Of a DNA stretch of 64,000 bases, positions 26,003 to 34,656 are shown one piece after another. A program made the position numbers and the translations under genes. The stretch comes from Streptomyces sp. V2I9. Its GTDB lineage: Bacteria > Actinomycetota > Actinomycetes > Streptomycetales > Streptomycetaceae. Below the pieces are notes generated by a model. That model saw nothing but the letters and a program-made list of their open reading frames with translations. It made no database searches and had not been told where the DNA came from. Each line of letters opens with the position of its first letter. Position 1 is the first letter of the stretch. Where the stretch lies: NCBI RefSeq assembly GCF_030817475.1, contig NZ_JAUSZJ010000002.1:4788626-4852625 (forward strand). Reading direction: 5' to 3'.

Positions 26003-27604
26003 CTACGCGCCGTGCAGTTGACGCAGGTAGTCGTAGGCGCTGGGAAGCGTCTCCAGCAGGTTCTGCTGCTGGCGCTTGACGGTGTCGAACAGGGGCTCCG
26101 CTCCCGCCACCGAGTCGGGGCGGTGGGCGAGGGTGGGCAGCGGGGTGTCCGGCTCCAGACCGAGCCCCGCGAAGATGCAGTAGTAGCTGCCGTTGGTCCA
26201 GAAGTTGCGGAACTCCGCCTCGAAGTTTCCGTAGTACGTCGACTCGTCGGTGATCGGCGAGTTGATCGGCAGACCGGCCTTGTAGGCGGAGATCTTCTGC
26301 TGGATGTTCTCCGGGAGCACCAGCTCCTTCTGGGCCCGCCAGAACGGGGTGTCGTTGCGCGGCGCGTAGTAGAAGTGCGCCTGGATGAAGTCGCGGGTGT
26401 CGTCGAACATCAACTCGATCTCGCGGTTGAAGCTGTCGACCAGCCCCGCGTTGAAGGTCTTGTCCGGGAAGTGCTTGGCCAGCTGGTAGATCGCCGCGCT
26501 GATGAAGTAGATGCCGGTCGACTCCAGCGGCTCCAGGAAGCAGGAGGACAGCCCGATGCTCACCACGTTGTTCACCCAGGCGCGGCGGTTGCGGCCGACC
26601 CGGAAGCGGATGTGGTTGAACTCCGTCTCCTCCGGGTCCAGGCCCCACATGTTCGCGAACTCGGCGGTGGCGGTGTCCTGGTCGGTGAACTTGCTGGAGT
26701 ACACGTAGCCGGTGCCGAAGCGCCCCAGCATCGGGATCTTCCACGCCCACCCGGACGACATGGCGATCGACGACGTGTACGGCTCGACGCCGTGCGCCTC
26801 GTCGTCGTGCGGGACGGCCGTCGCCACCGCGCTGTCGCACATCAGGTGGTCGCTCATGTCGATGAACGGCTCCTCCAGCGCCTTGTTGATCAGCAGGCCG
26901 CGGAAGCCCGAGCAGTCCACGAACAGGTCGGCGTCCAGCTCCAGACCGCCCTTGGTGTGCAGGGCCGTGACGTAGCCGCGGGAGTCCTGCTCCACCCGCA
27001 CCATCTCGTCCTGGACGTGGTTCACGCCCTGCTTCTCGGTGGCGAACCGGCGCAGGAAGTCGGCGACCAGCTGGGCGTCGAAGTGCCACGCGTACCGGGT
27101 GGCCGGGCGGCCGTCGAGCCAGCGCGGGGCCTTCATCGCGTCCATGACGGGCGGCTCGCGGAAGCAGGCGTAGTCGAACGGCTCGGTGGTGCGGCCCTCG
27201 AACTTGCGCTTGTACCAGTAGTGGGACAGCGGAGTCTGGTCGTAGTCGGGGAGCAGCCCGAACGGGTGGTAGAAGTGGTCCGGGCCGCCCTCCGGCAGCT
27301 CGCGGGCCGTGGACTCGCCCTGCCCCTCGGTCCGCCAGTTCACGAACCGTACGGCCATCTTGAAGCTGGCGTTGCACTCCCGCATCCACTCGTCCTCGGC
27401 GATGCCGAGGTAGTCGAAGAAGGACCGCTGGAGGTTGGGGACCGTGGCCTCGCCGACCCCGATGCGCGGGATCGCGGGCGCCTCCAGGACGGTGATGTCC
27501 ACCGTGCCCTGGAGAGCCTTCCCGAGGTACGCGGCCGTCATCCAGCCGGCCGTGCCGCCGCCCAGGATGACGACCTTCTGGAGCCGGGTGTCGGTGCTGG
27601 TCAT
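26003..27604 (-). CDS. Flavin-dependent tryptophan halogenase, RebH/PrnA-like
   Basis: A 533-residue FADH2-dependent halogenase acting on free tryptophan. The FAD motif GGGTAGW is at residues 15-21. The catalytic Lys82 lies in NASFKMAVRFVNW (Lys79 of RebH/PrnA), and the family signature WxWxIP is seen as SGWAWKIPMLG. SSCFLEPLESTGIYF holds the conserved Glu. Overall it follows RebH closely over its full length (VGVGEATVPNLQ-like IGVGEATVPNLQ, FIQAHFYYAPRNDTPFW). RebH/PrnA relatives chlorinate C7 or C6; a JBIR-34-type product would need C6, and this cannot be settled by eye. Divergent from a SARP gene across a 173-base region with repeats that may be its operator. Confidence 0.93.
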   Translation of the reverse strand: MTSTDTRLQKVVILGGGTAGWMTAAYLGKALQGTVDITVLEAPAIPRIGVGEATVPNLQRSFFDYLGIAEDEWMRECNASFKMAVRFVNWRTEGQGESTARELPEGGPDHFYHPFGLLPDYDQTPLSHYWYKRKFEGRTTEPFDYACFREPPVMDAMKAPRWLDGRPATRYAWHFDAQLVADFLRRFATEKQGVNHVQDEMVRVEQDSRGYVTALHTKGGLELDADLFVDCSGFRGLLINKALEEPFIDMSDHLMCDSAVATAVPHDDEAHGVEPYTSSIAMSSGWAWKIPMLGRFGTGYVYSSKFTDQDTATAEFANMWGLDPEETEFNHIRFRVGRNRRAWVNNVVSIGLSSCFLEPLESTGIYFISAAIYQLAKHFPDKTFNAGLVDSFNREIELMFDDTRDFIQAHFYYAPRNDTPFWRAQKELVLPENIQQKISAYKAGLPINSPITDESTYYGNFEAEFRNFWTNGSYYCIFAGLGLEPDTPLPTLAHRPDSVAGAEPLFDTVKRQQQNLLETLPSAYDYLRQLHGA

Positions 27605-27666
27605 GGAGCAGCCCTCTTTTCGGATCGGCGGTTCGGGTGGTTGTGCACAGCAGTCTGGGAAACGGT

Positions 27667-27720
27667 CCTATCCCCGCCCTACACCCCGCCGCGGCCCCGT
27701 TGTAGGGGCGTCGTAGACCC
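27667..27720. promoter_or_regulatory. Paired 11-base direct repeats, candidate SARP operators
   Basis: CCTATCCCCGC / CCTACACCCCG (27667-27688) is followed in inverse sense by GTTGTAGGGGC / GTCGTAGACCC (27699-27720). Eleven-base periodicity is typical of SARP binding sites. The site lies between the divergent halogenase and SARP genes, so the SARP may control both. Confidence 0.55.
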
Positions 27721-27777
27721 CCCGCGCACACTCGGCGCAGGCACAGCGCGGAGGACGGACGACGAGCGGGGGACGCG

Positions 27778-28803
27778 ATGGACACCGTGGCTACGGAGAC
27801 GGCGGAACCGGCGGTACGGGTGCGCTTCCTGGGCGGGTTCGAACTGACCGTCAACGGGACTCCCGTGCGGCGCTGGCGGGCCGGCAAGGCCCGCGGCCTC
27901 TTCCAGTACCTGGTGGTCCACCGCGGTCAACTGCTCACCAGGGAACGGCTCTACGCGTCCCTGTGGCCCGGTGCGGACAGCTGCGCCGGCAGCTCGCTGA
28001 AGGTGGCCGCCCACGCGCTGCGCCAGGTGCTGGACGCGCATCCGGAGAGCCCCGGCAGCTCCGGGATCACGCTCGTCCACCGGGACTTCGGCTACGTCCT
28101 GCACGTCGCCGGCCTCTGGTCCGACCTCGACCTCTTCCAGGAGTACGTGCACAGCGGCCTGCGGGCCGCCACCGCGGGCGACCTCCCGCTCGCGCGGAAC
28201 CGGCTGCGGGCGGCGCTCGACCTGTACGGCGGCGACTTCCTGCGGGGCGAGAGCGCCGACTGGGTGGTCGAGCAGCGGGAGTACCTCCGGGCGCTCGCGC
28301 TGCGGGCGCTCGGCGTGCTGCGCGCCGACGCCGAGGACCGGGAGGACTCCGTGGAGCTGATCGGGATCTGCCGCCGCGTCCTGGAGATCGACCGCCACCA
28401 CGAGGAGACCTACCGCGCGCTGATGGCCGCCCACGGCCGCCGGGGCGAACTCGCCTGCGTACGGCGCTGGTACGAGCTGTGCGCCCGGCGGATGAACGAC
28501 GAACTGGCCCTGCCGCCCGGCCGGGAGACCCAGCAGCTGCTGCGCACGCTGATCCCGTCCGCCACCCGTCCGAGCGCTCCCGCGACGGTCCGGGCCCTGC
28601 GGCCGCCGGGCCGCCGCGCCGGGGTGCCGGTGTGGAGCGCCGGGTTCCGTACATCGGCGCCGGCCCCCGGAGCGGCCGCCGCCGTCCGTACGGCCGTGCT
28701 CACCCCCGGACCGGTACGGACGACCCGGCCCGACACCAGGGCGCCGGCGCCTCCCGCCCGCCACCGCGTCGCGGACCGTGCGAGCGGCACGGCGTCCCCG
28801 TGA
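27778..28803 (+). CDS. SARP-family pathway-specific activator (BTAD type)
   Basis: A 341-residue regulator. An OmpR-like winged-helix domain lies near residues 13-100 (VRFLGGFELTVNGTPVRRWR, LTRERLYASLWPG, SSLKVAAHALRQVLDAH). A BTAD domain follows near 110-250 (DLDLFQEYVHSGL, LYGGDFLRGESADWVVEQRE, ETYRALMAAHGRRGELACV). The C-terminal 90 residues are a Pro/Ala-rich tail without a domain. SARPs are activators of antibiotic clusters. The gene is divergent from the halogenase and is followed, after 166 bases with no recognised gene, by the ALDH/NRPS operon on the same strand. Confidence 0.88.
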   Translation: MDTVATETAEPAVRVRFLGGFELTVNGTPVRRWRAGKARGLFQYLVVHRGQLLTRERLYASLWPGADSCAGSSLKVAAHALRQVLDAHPESPGSSGITLVHRDFGYVLHVAGLWSDLDLFQEYVHSGLRAATAGDLPLARNRLRAALDLYGGDFLRGESADWVVEQREYLRALALRALGVLRADAEDREDSVELIGICRRVLEIDRHHEETYRALMAAHGRRGELACVRRWYELCARRMNDELALPPGRETQQLLRTLIPSATRPSAPATVRALRPPGRRAGVPVWSAGFRTSAPAPGAAAAVRTAVLTPGPVRTTRPDTRAPAPPARHRVADRASGTASP

Positions 28804-28969
28804 GCGGGTGACCGCCGACGACGCCGACCGCACCACCGGCGACGCCGACCGCACGACCGGTCCGGCGTCCGCACGGCCCGTCCGGCGGGCGGGTGCCCGA
28901 CCCAGCTGTCCAGCGGGCCCGCGCATGCGGCGGACCCGCGCATTCCGCGACCGAGTGAGGACCACCACC

Positions 28970-30595
28970 GTGACCATGCTGACCGAGCCCACCGTGCTTC
29001 TCGCACCCCGCGACACCGGGCCGTCCGGGGCCAACCCGGCCCCGCTGCCGCCCCGCCACACCGACCAGTGGATCGGCGGCGCCTGGGTCCCCTCCGAGGC
29101 CGAGGGCCGCCTCGCCGTGACCGACCCCGCCACCGAACGCGTCCTGGCCACCGTCCCGGCCGGTGGCGCCCGCGACGCCGACCGGGCGGCCCGTGCCGCA
29201 TCCGACGCCTTCGTCCGCTGGTCCACCACCCCCGTGGGCGAGCGCGTCGCCCTGCTGCGCCGGGTCGTCGAGGCCATGGAGGCGCGCGCCGACCGCTTCG
29301 CCGAGATCATCACCGCCGAGGTCGGGTCGCCCGCCGGGGTGGCCCGCCGCACCCACGTCGGCCTCTCCCTCGGCATGGCCGCGCGCTGCGTGGAGACCGC
29401 GGCCTCCTACGCCTTCGAGGAGCGGGTGGGCCACTCGCTCGTCGTACGCGAGCCGGCGGGCGTCGCCGCCTGCGTCACCCCGTGGAACACCCCGCTGCTG
29501 CTGACCGTGCAGAAGATCATTCCGGCGCTCGCGGCGGGCTGCACCGTCGTGCACAAACCGAGCGAGATCACCCCGCTGCACGCCCGGCTGCTCGCGGAGG
29601 CCGTCGCCGAGGCGGACCTGCCGCCCGGCGTCTTCAACATGGTGGTCGGCACCGGCGCCGCCGCGGGCACCGCGCTGGTCACCCACCCCCTCGTCGACGT
29701 CGTCTCGCTGACCGGCTCCACCCGCGCGGGCCGCGAGGTCACCGCGCTCGGCGCGGACCGGATCAAGCGGGTCCACCTCGAACTCGGCGGGAAGAACGCC
29801 TCCCTCGTCCTGGACGACGCGGACCTGGCCTCCGCCGTGGCCGCCACCGTCGACCAGATGCTCTTCAACACCGGCCAGACCTGCCTCCAGTGGAGCCGGC
29901 TCCTCGTGCCGCGCGACCGGCAGGAAGAGGCCGTCCAGCTCGCGGACCGGGCCATGGACGGCTATGTGACCGGCGATCCCCGCGACCCGGCCACCGACCT
30001 CGGCCCGCTCGTCTCCGCCGCCGCCCACGCCCGCGTGACCGCGTACATCCGGCGCGGCCTCACCGAGGGCGGGGCCCGCCTGGTGCGCGGCGGCCCGGAC
30101 CGGCCCGACGGCCTGGACACCGGCTACTACGTCCGGCCGACGATCTTCGCCGACGTCGACCCGCTCAGCACGCTCGCCCAGGAGGAGATCTTCGGGCCCG
30201 TGCTGTCCGTCATCCCGTACGACGACGAGGAGCAGGCGGTCCGGATCGTCAACGGCACCCGCTACGGGCTGCACGGTGCGGTCTGGTCCGGCGACGACGC
30301 GCGGGCGCAGCGGGTGGCCCGCCGCTTCCGCTCCGGTCTGGTCGACGTCAACGGCGGCCAGTTCAACCCGGCCGCCCCGTTCGGCGGCTTCAAGCAGTCC
30401 GGGATCGGGCGCGAGTGCGGCACGGCCGGTCTGGAGGCGTTCCTGGAGACCAAGTCGATACAGCTCCCGCAGGGCCCCGGCGGCCAGGTCGTCGGTCCCC
30501 GGCTCCGGTCCACCGAGGCCGCCCGGCCCGCCGGAACGGCCCAGCGGCCCGCGGCCCCGGAGAGCCCCGCCCGCACGGAGAGGACCGAGGCATGA
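28970..30595 (+). CDS. NAD(P)-dependent aldehyde dehydrogenase
   Basis: A 541-residue ALDH-superfamily enzyme with a normal catalytic set: CVTPWNTPLLLTVQK, the Lys of VVHKPSEITPLHARL, Glu in HLELGGKNASLVL and the nucleophilic Cys in FNTGQTCLQWSRLL, and LAQEEIFGPVLSVIPYDDEE. GTG 28970 is the preferred start (TGAGGA nine bases upstream); ATG 28976 is in frame. Its stop overlaps the A-PCP start (ATGA). In this context it most likely oxidises a (chloro)indole-3-carbaldehyde, made by retro-aldol cleavage of beta-hydroxytryptophan, to the indole-3-carboxylate starter. That substrate is inferred from neighbours only. Confidence 0.85.
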   Translation: MTMLTEPTVLLAPRDTGPSGANPAPLPPRHTDQWIGGAWVPSEAEGRLAVTDPATERVLATVPAGGARDADRAARAASDAFVRWSTTPVGERVALLRRVVEAMEARADRFAEIITAEVGSPAGVARRTHVGLSLGMAARCVETAASYAFEERVGHSLVVREPAGVAACVTPWNTPLLLTVQKIIPALAAGCTVVHKPSEITPLHARLLAEAVAEADLPPGVFNMVVGTGAAAGTALVTHPLVDVVSLTGSTRAGREVTALGADRIKRVHLELGGKNASLVLDDADLASAVAATVDQMLFNTGQTCLQWSRLLVPRDRQEEAVQLADRAMDGYVTGDPRDPATDLGPLVSAAAHARVTAYIRRGLTEGGARLVRGGPDRPDGLDTGYYVRPTIFADVDPLSTLAQEEIFGPVLSVIPYDDEEQAVRIVNGTRYGLHGAVWSGDDARAQRVARRFRSGLVDVNGGQFNPAAPFGGFKQSGIGRECGTAGLEAFLETKSIQLPQGPGGQVVGPRLRSTEAARPAGTAQRPAAPESPARTERTEA

Positions 30596-32412
30596 CCCGC
30601 CCGCAGACCGCGCCGGCCGGCGCGAGCGCACCCGGCGGGCTGCCGCCGCTCTTCGCCCGGCTGGAGCGATGGAGCCGCGAACAGCCCGACGGGACCGCGG
30701 TCGAGGCGGTGGACGGCAGCCTCACCCACGGGGCGCTCACCGCCCGTACCGCCCGCTACGCCGCCGCCCTCGCCGACGCGGGCGTCGGCCCGGAGACCGC
30801 GGTCGGGCTGCTGCTCGGCCGCTCGCGGGAGAGCGTGCCCGCCCTGCTCGCGGTCTGGAGCCTGGGCGCGACCGCCGTACCCCTGGACCCCGGACACCCC
30901 GTGGAGCGAGTGGGAGGCGTCCTGCGCGACGCCGGGGCCGCCGTCCTGGTCGCCACCGGCACCCCCGAGGGCCTGGAGGCCGGAGGCATCCGGCTGGTCA
31001 CCCCGCGCGAGGTGCGCCGGGGCCACCCCGGTGACCTCGTGGTCTCCCCGCCCGCCCCCGACAACTGCGCGTACCTCATCTACACCTCGGGAACCACCGG
31101 CCGCCCCAAGGGCGTCGAGGTCACCTACCGGGGCCTGGACACCTTCGTCGACGCGCTGGCCACCCTGGGGCTGCCCGCCGGGGGCCTCGGCCTCAACGCC
31201 GTCTCGCCCGCCTTCGACGGCTGGCTCTGGTGCACCCTGCTCTACCTGGTGCACGGCCAGGGCGTGGCCCTCACCGATCTCTCCCTGGACGGGCTGCGGC
31301 AGGCCGCCGCGGAAGGGCGCGAGGCCCTGCCCACCGGACTCCGGACGGTCTCCCTCACCCCGTCGCTGCTCGCCGCCCACGGGGACCGGCTCGCCTCCGC
31401 CGAGGTGATGGTGGTCGCGGGGGAGGCCTGCCCGGCCGCGCTCGCCGAACGGTTCGCCGGCGGACGGCGTCTGCTCAACGTGTACGGGCCCACCGAGGTC
31501 AGCATCGCCGCCACCTGGGCCGACAGCCGGCGGGGGGACGACGTGACCGGCATCGGACGGCCGCTGCCCGGCTACCGGGCGTACGTCCTGGACGAGGAGC
31601 TGCGCCCGGTGGCCGACGGCGCGGAGGGCGAGCTCTACCTCGGCGGCCCCGCGGTCGCCCGCGGTTACCGCGGCCGCCCAGGCCTCACCGCGAGCCGCTT
31701 CCTGCCCGACCCCTTCCAGGGCGGCGGCAGCCGCATGTACCGCACCGGGGACGTGGTGGTCCGCCGGCCCGACGGCGAACTGCGGTACCGGGGACGCCGC
31801 GACGACCAGGTGAAGGTGCGCGGCCACCGCATCGAGCTGGGCGAGGTGGAGCGGATCGCCGCCGAGCTGCCCGAGGTCGTGGCCGCGGCCTGCTGCCCGC
31901 TCCTCCCGGACGGGTCCCTGGGGCTCGCCGTGGTGGCTGCGGCCGGTTCCGACACCGCCCCGCTCGGCGGCCGCGTCCTGGAGCGCTGCCGCAAACGGCT
32001 GCCCGCCGCCGCCGTCCCCACCGCCGTACGCGTGCTCGACCGCATCCCCACCCTGAGCACCGGCAAGGCCGACCGGGAGGCGCTGGCCCGGCTGCTGGCG
32101 GAGCCCCTGCCGGGCCGGGACGCCGACCGGCAGCCGGCCGCGACCGCGACCGAGCGCACGGTGATGGAGGTGTGGGAGCGGGTGCTCGGCACCGGGATAC
32201 CCGGCCCCGAGGCGGACTTCTTCGAGCTCGGCGGCCACTCCCTGGCCGCCGCCCGCGTGATCTCCGAACTGCGCCGCGCGACCGGACTCCGCGTGGGCCT
32301 CGGCACCCTGCTCAACCGGCCGACGGTCGCGGACGTCGCCGCCGAGATCGACCGGCTCACCGCCGAGCGGGGCACGCCCCCGGCCACGGCCACCGTCGCG
32401 GAAGGAGCCTAG
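30592..32412 (+). CDS. NRPS A-PCP didomain, predicted (chloro)tryptophan loading for beta-hydroxylation
   Basis: A 606-residue stand-alone adenylation plus carrier protein. A domain motifs are LIYTSGTTGRPKGVE (A3), VSPAFDGWLWCTL (A4), LNVYGPTEVSIAATW (A5), YRTGDVV and YRGRRDDQVKVRGHRIELG. The PCP has Ser550 in FFELGGHSLAAAR. By-eye alignment to GrsA gives specificity residues D-G-W-S-V-A-V-I-A; Asp235 is kept, so an alpha-amino acid is expected. The arrangement with a type II TE, MbtH and P450 directly downstream is that used for beta-hydroxylation of PCP-bound tryptophan in echinomycin-type pathways (Ecm13/Ecm2/Ecm8/Ecm12) and of tyrosine by NovH/NovI. With a tryptophan halogenase nearby, (chloro)tryptophan is the most likely substrate. 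Confidence 0.88.
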   Translation: MTRPQTAPAGASAPGGLPPLFARLERWSREQPDGTAVEAVDGSLTHGALTARTARYAAALADAGVGPETAVGLLLGRSRESVPALLAVWSLGATAVPLDPGHPVERVGGVLRDAGAAVLVATGTPEGLEAGGIRLVTPREVRRGHPGDLVVSPPAPDNCAYLIYTSGTTGRPKGVEVTYRGLDTFVDALATLGLPAGGLGLNAVSPAFDGWLWCTLLYLVHGQGVALTDLSLDGLRQAAAEGREALPTGLRTVSLTPSLLAAHGDRLASAEVMVVAGEACPAALAERFAGGRRLLNVYGPTEVSIAATWADSRRGDDVTGIGRPLPGYRAYVLDEELRPVADGAEGELYLGGPAVARGYRGRPGLTASRFLPDPFQGGGSRMYRTGDVVVRRPDGELRYRGRRDDQVKVRGHRIELGEVERIAAELPEVVAAACCPLLPDGSLGLAVVAAAGSDTAPLGGRVLERCRKRLPAAAVPTAVRVLDRIPTLSTGKADREALARLLAEPLPGRDADRQPAATATERTVMEVWERVLGTGIPGPEADFFELGGHSLAAARVISELRRATGLRVGLGTLLNRPTVADVAAEIDRLTAERGTPPATATVAEGA

Positions 32413-32414
32413 AC

Positions 32415-33161
32415 ATGGGCAGTTGGATCTCCACCTGGAGCCAGGACCCCGCCGACCGGGACCTCCCGGCGCTGCTCTGCCTGCCCCCGGCGGGCGCGGG
32501 CTGCCAGCAGTTCCGCTCCTGGCAGCCCGAGCTGAACGGCATCGCGCAGGTGTACGGGGTACAGCTGCCGGGCCGCGAGAACCGCTGGGGGGAGGCGATG
32601 CCGGACACGTTCGGCGAGGCCGTCACCGCCATCGCCGCCGAACTGGAGGCCACCCTCGGGGACCGGCCCCTGGTCGTCTTCGGCCACAGCTTCGGCGGCC
32701 TCATCGGCTACGAGGTCGCCCGCCGGGTCACCCCCCGCGCCCTGCTGGTCAGCGGCTGCCGGGCGCCCACCCACTGGGACGGCGCCGGGCGCGGCATCGT
32801 GGACGACGGCGAGGAGCTGGACAAGCTCTTCGACACGGCGGGGCTCGACCCCGCCCTGCTCGACGAGGACACCCGCACCGTGATGGTGGGGATGCTCCGC
32901 AAGGACGCCCAGCTCTCGCTGAGTTACGTCCACCGCCCGGACGGCCTCCTCCCGGTCCCCGTGCACGCCTGGGGCGCCGACGGCGACGAGACCGTCAGCT
33001 CCGCCGACCTGGACGGCTGGGCCGCGGTCACCTCCGCCGGCCTCACCCGCCGCACCGTCACCGGCGGCCACCACGCCGTCCTGCGGCACCCCCGGCCCGT
33101 ACTGGACCACCTGGCCGTCCTGCTGCGGGCCGAGGGCGCCCCCCTCACCCAGGCCGGCTGA
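32415..33161 (+). CDS. Type II thioesterase releasing the PCP-bound intermediate
   Basis: A 248-residue TEII with LLCLPPAGAGCQQFRSW (the usual PxAGG-like motif) and the nucleophile in VVFGHSFGGLIGYEV. The catalytic His is in TGGHHAVLRHP, and Asp is in WGADGDETVS. It begins two bases after the A-PCP stop, so the two are co-translated. In this cassette the likely role is hydrolysis of beta-hydroxytryptophanyl-S-PCP, as Ecm2 does in echinomycin biosynthesis, though general proofreading of misloaded PCPs is also possible. Confidence 0.85.
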   Translation: MGSWISTWSQDPADRDLPALLCLPPAGAGCQQFRSWQPELNGIAQVYGVQLPGRENRWGEAMPDTFGEAVTAIAAELEATLGDRPLVVFGHSFGGLIGYEVARRVTPRALLVSGCRAPTHWDGAGRGIVDDGEELDKLFDTAGLDPALLDEDTRTVMVGMLRKDAQLSLSYVHRPDGLLPVPVHAWGADGDETVSSADLDGWAAVTSAGLTRRTVTGGHHAVLRHPRPVLDHLAVLLRAEGAPLTQAG

Positions 33162-33165
33162 CGCC

Positions 33166-33224
33166 CTCTCACCCGGACCGGCCGACGCCCCGGCCCCCGG
33201 ACCGGCCGACGCCCCGACCCTTCC
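33166..33224 (+). repeat. Three imperfect CGGACCGGCCGACGCCCC units
   Basis: Short direct repeats in the 84-base gap between the TE and MbtH genes. No function evident; slippage-prone GC-rich sequence. Confidence 0.7.
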
Positions 33225-33245
33225 CGCCCGAGCCCGGAGGACACC

Positions 33246-33425
33246 GTGCCCACCACCCACCAGGTCCTTGTGAACCACGAGGGGCAGTACGCGCTCTACC
33301 CCGCCACGCGCGAGGTGCCCGACGGCTGGGAGCCCGCCGGCTTCACCGGCCCCGAGGACGCGTGCGCGGCCTTCGTGGATGCCCACTGGCCCGACATCCG
33401 ACCCCTCAGTCTGCGAGGCGCCTGA
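33246..33425 (+). CDS. MbtH-like protein
   Basis: A 59-residue MbtH-family chaperone of A domains. GTG start with GGAGG at 33237-33241. Family signatures are NHEGQYALYPATREVPDGW (NxEGQYSLWP...P.GW) and WPDIRPLSLRGA (WTDMRPxSL). The conserved Trp residues that grip the A domain are present. It lies between the TE and the P450, with the P450 ATG two bases after its stop, so it is part of the A-PCP/P450 operon and may serve several A domains of the cluster. Confidence 0.92.
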   Translation: MPTTHQVLVNHEGQYALYPATREVPDGWEPAGFTGPEDACAAFVDAHWPDIRPLSLRGA

Positions 33426-33426
33426 G

Positions 33427-34641
33427 ATGGACATCGACCTGCTCGACCCGGGGCCCTTCGGCCGCAACGACTTCTGGGACGCCTTCACCTGGCTGCGCGC
33501 CAACGCGCCGGTCCACTGGCACCCCGAGCCCGGCGGGGCGGACGGCGGCTTCTGGGCGCTGAGCCGGCACCGCGACATCATGAAGGTCTACGCCGACAGC
33601 GAGACCTTCCTCTCCGCCCACGGGATGCGGCTCGGCAGCGACCCGGTCGCCGTCGCCGCCGTCGCCCAGCGCATGCTCATCGTCTCCGACACCCCCCATC
33701 ACACCCGCCTCAAGCGGGCGCTCGGCCAGGCCTTCGGGCCGCAGCAGATGCCCCGGCTGGAAGCCCTCGTCGAGGAGGTCGTCCGCGAACTGGTCGCGGA
33801 GGCGGCCGAACGCGACGAACTGGACTTCATCGACCTCGCCAAGCAGCTGCCCAACCGGGTGGTCTGCGCGGTCCTCGGCATCCCGCGCGCCGACTGGACC
33901 TGGATCGGGGACCTCACCACCGACGCCTTCGACTCCCCGGACGAGACGGTGCGCGGCAGCGCCCACTCGGAGATCTTCCTCTACTTCATCGAACTCCTCG
34001 CCGAACGCCGGGCCCACCCCGGCCAGGACCTGGTCAGCCAGATCGCCCACGACACCCTCGTGGACGAGGGCGACGGCGTCGAACGGCCGCTCAGCGACCA
34101 GGAGATCGTCTTCAACCTCAACGGCATCCTGTCCGGGGCCAACGAGACCACCCGCTACTCCGCCGCCGGGGCCGTCCACATGTTCGCCCAGCGGCCCGAC
34201 CAGTGGCGGCTGCTGCGCGAGAGCGGCCCCGACGGCATCGCCCCCGCCGTCGAGGAGGTCCTGCGCTGGACGACCCCCGGCGTGCACGCCCTGCGCACCG
34301 CCGCCCGCGACACCGAGATCGGCGGCGTCCCGATCGCCGCGGGCACCCGCGTCACCCTGTGGAACGTCTCCGCCAACCGCGACGAGGCCGTCTTCGACGC
34401 ACCGCACGAGTTCCGCGTCGACCGCCGCCCCAACCGGCACATCGCCTTCGGCCACGGCCGCCACCTCTGCCTCGGCGCCCGCCTCGCCCGCTTCGAACTC
34501 GGGGCGCTGCTCAGCGAGATGGCCGCCGTGCTGGACGGCTTCGAGGCGACCGGCCCGGCCACCTTCAACTCCTCCAACTTCACCTGGGGGATCAACCGTC
34601 TCCCCGTGCGGCTGCTGCGCAGCCGAGCCTTCGCGAAGTAA
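33427..34641 (+). CDS. Cytochrome P450, predicted beta-hydroxylase of PCP-bound tryptophan
   Basis: A 404-residue soluble bacterial P450 starting MDIDLLDPGPFGRND. The I-helix reads LNGILSGANETTRYS; the GAxET pattern with Asn recurs in P450s that act on carrier-bound amino acids. The ERR triad region is VEEVLRWTTPGVHALRTA, and the heme-binding loop is FGHGRHLCLGARLARFEL with the axial Cys. It sits directly after A-PCP, TE and MbtH, the same set as Ecm12 and NovI neighbours, so beta-hydroxylation of (chloro)tryptophanyl-S-PCP is the best guess. Indole ring hydroxylation, needed for a 4-hydroxyindole product, is the alternative. Confidence 0.9.
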   Translation: MDIDLLDPGPFGRNDFWDAFTWLRANAPVHWHPEPGGADGGFWALSRHRDIMKVYADSETFLSAHGMRLGSDPVAVAAVAQRMLIVSDTPHHTRLKRALGQAFGPQQMPRLEALVEEVVRELVAEAAERDELDFIDLAKQLPNRVVCAVLGIPRADWTWIGDLTTDAFDSPDETVRGSAHSEIFLYFIELLAERRAHPGQDLVSQIAHDTLVDEGDGVERPLSDQEIVFNLNGILSGANETTRYSAAGAVHMFAQRPDQWRLLRESGPDGIAPAVEEVLRWTTPGVHALRTAARDTEIGGVPIAAGTRVTLWNVSANRDEAVFDAPHEFRVDRRPNRHIAFGHGRHLCLGARLARFELGALLSEMAAVLDGFEATGPATFNSSNFTWGINRLPVRLLRSRAFAK

Positions 34642-34656
34642 GAAAGGGCCCGCACT

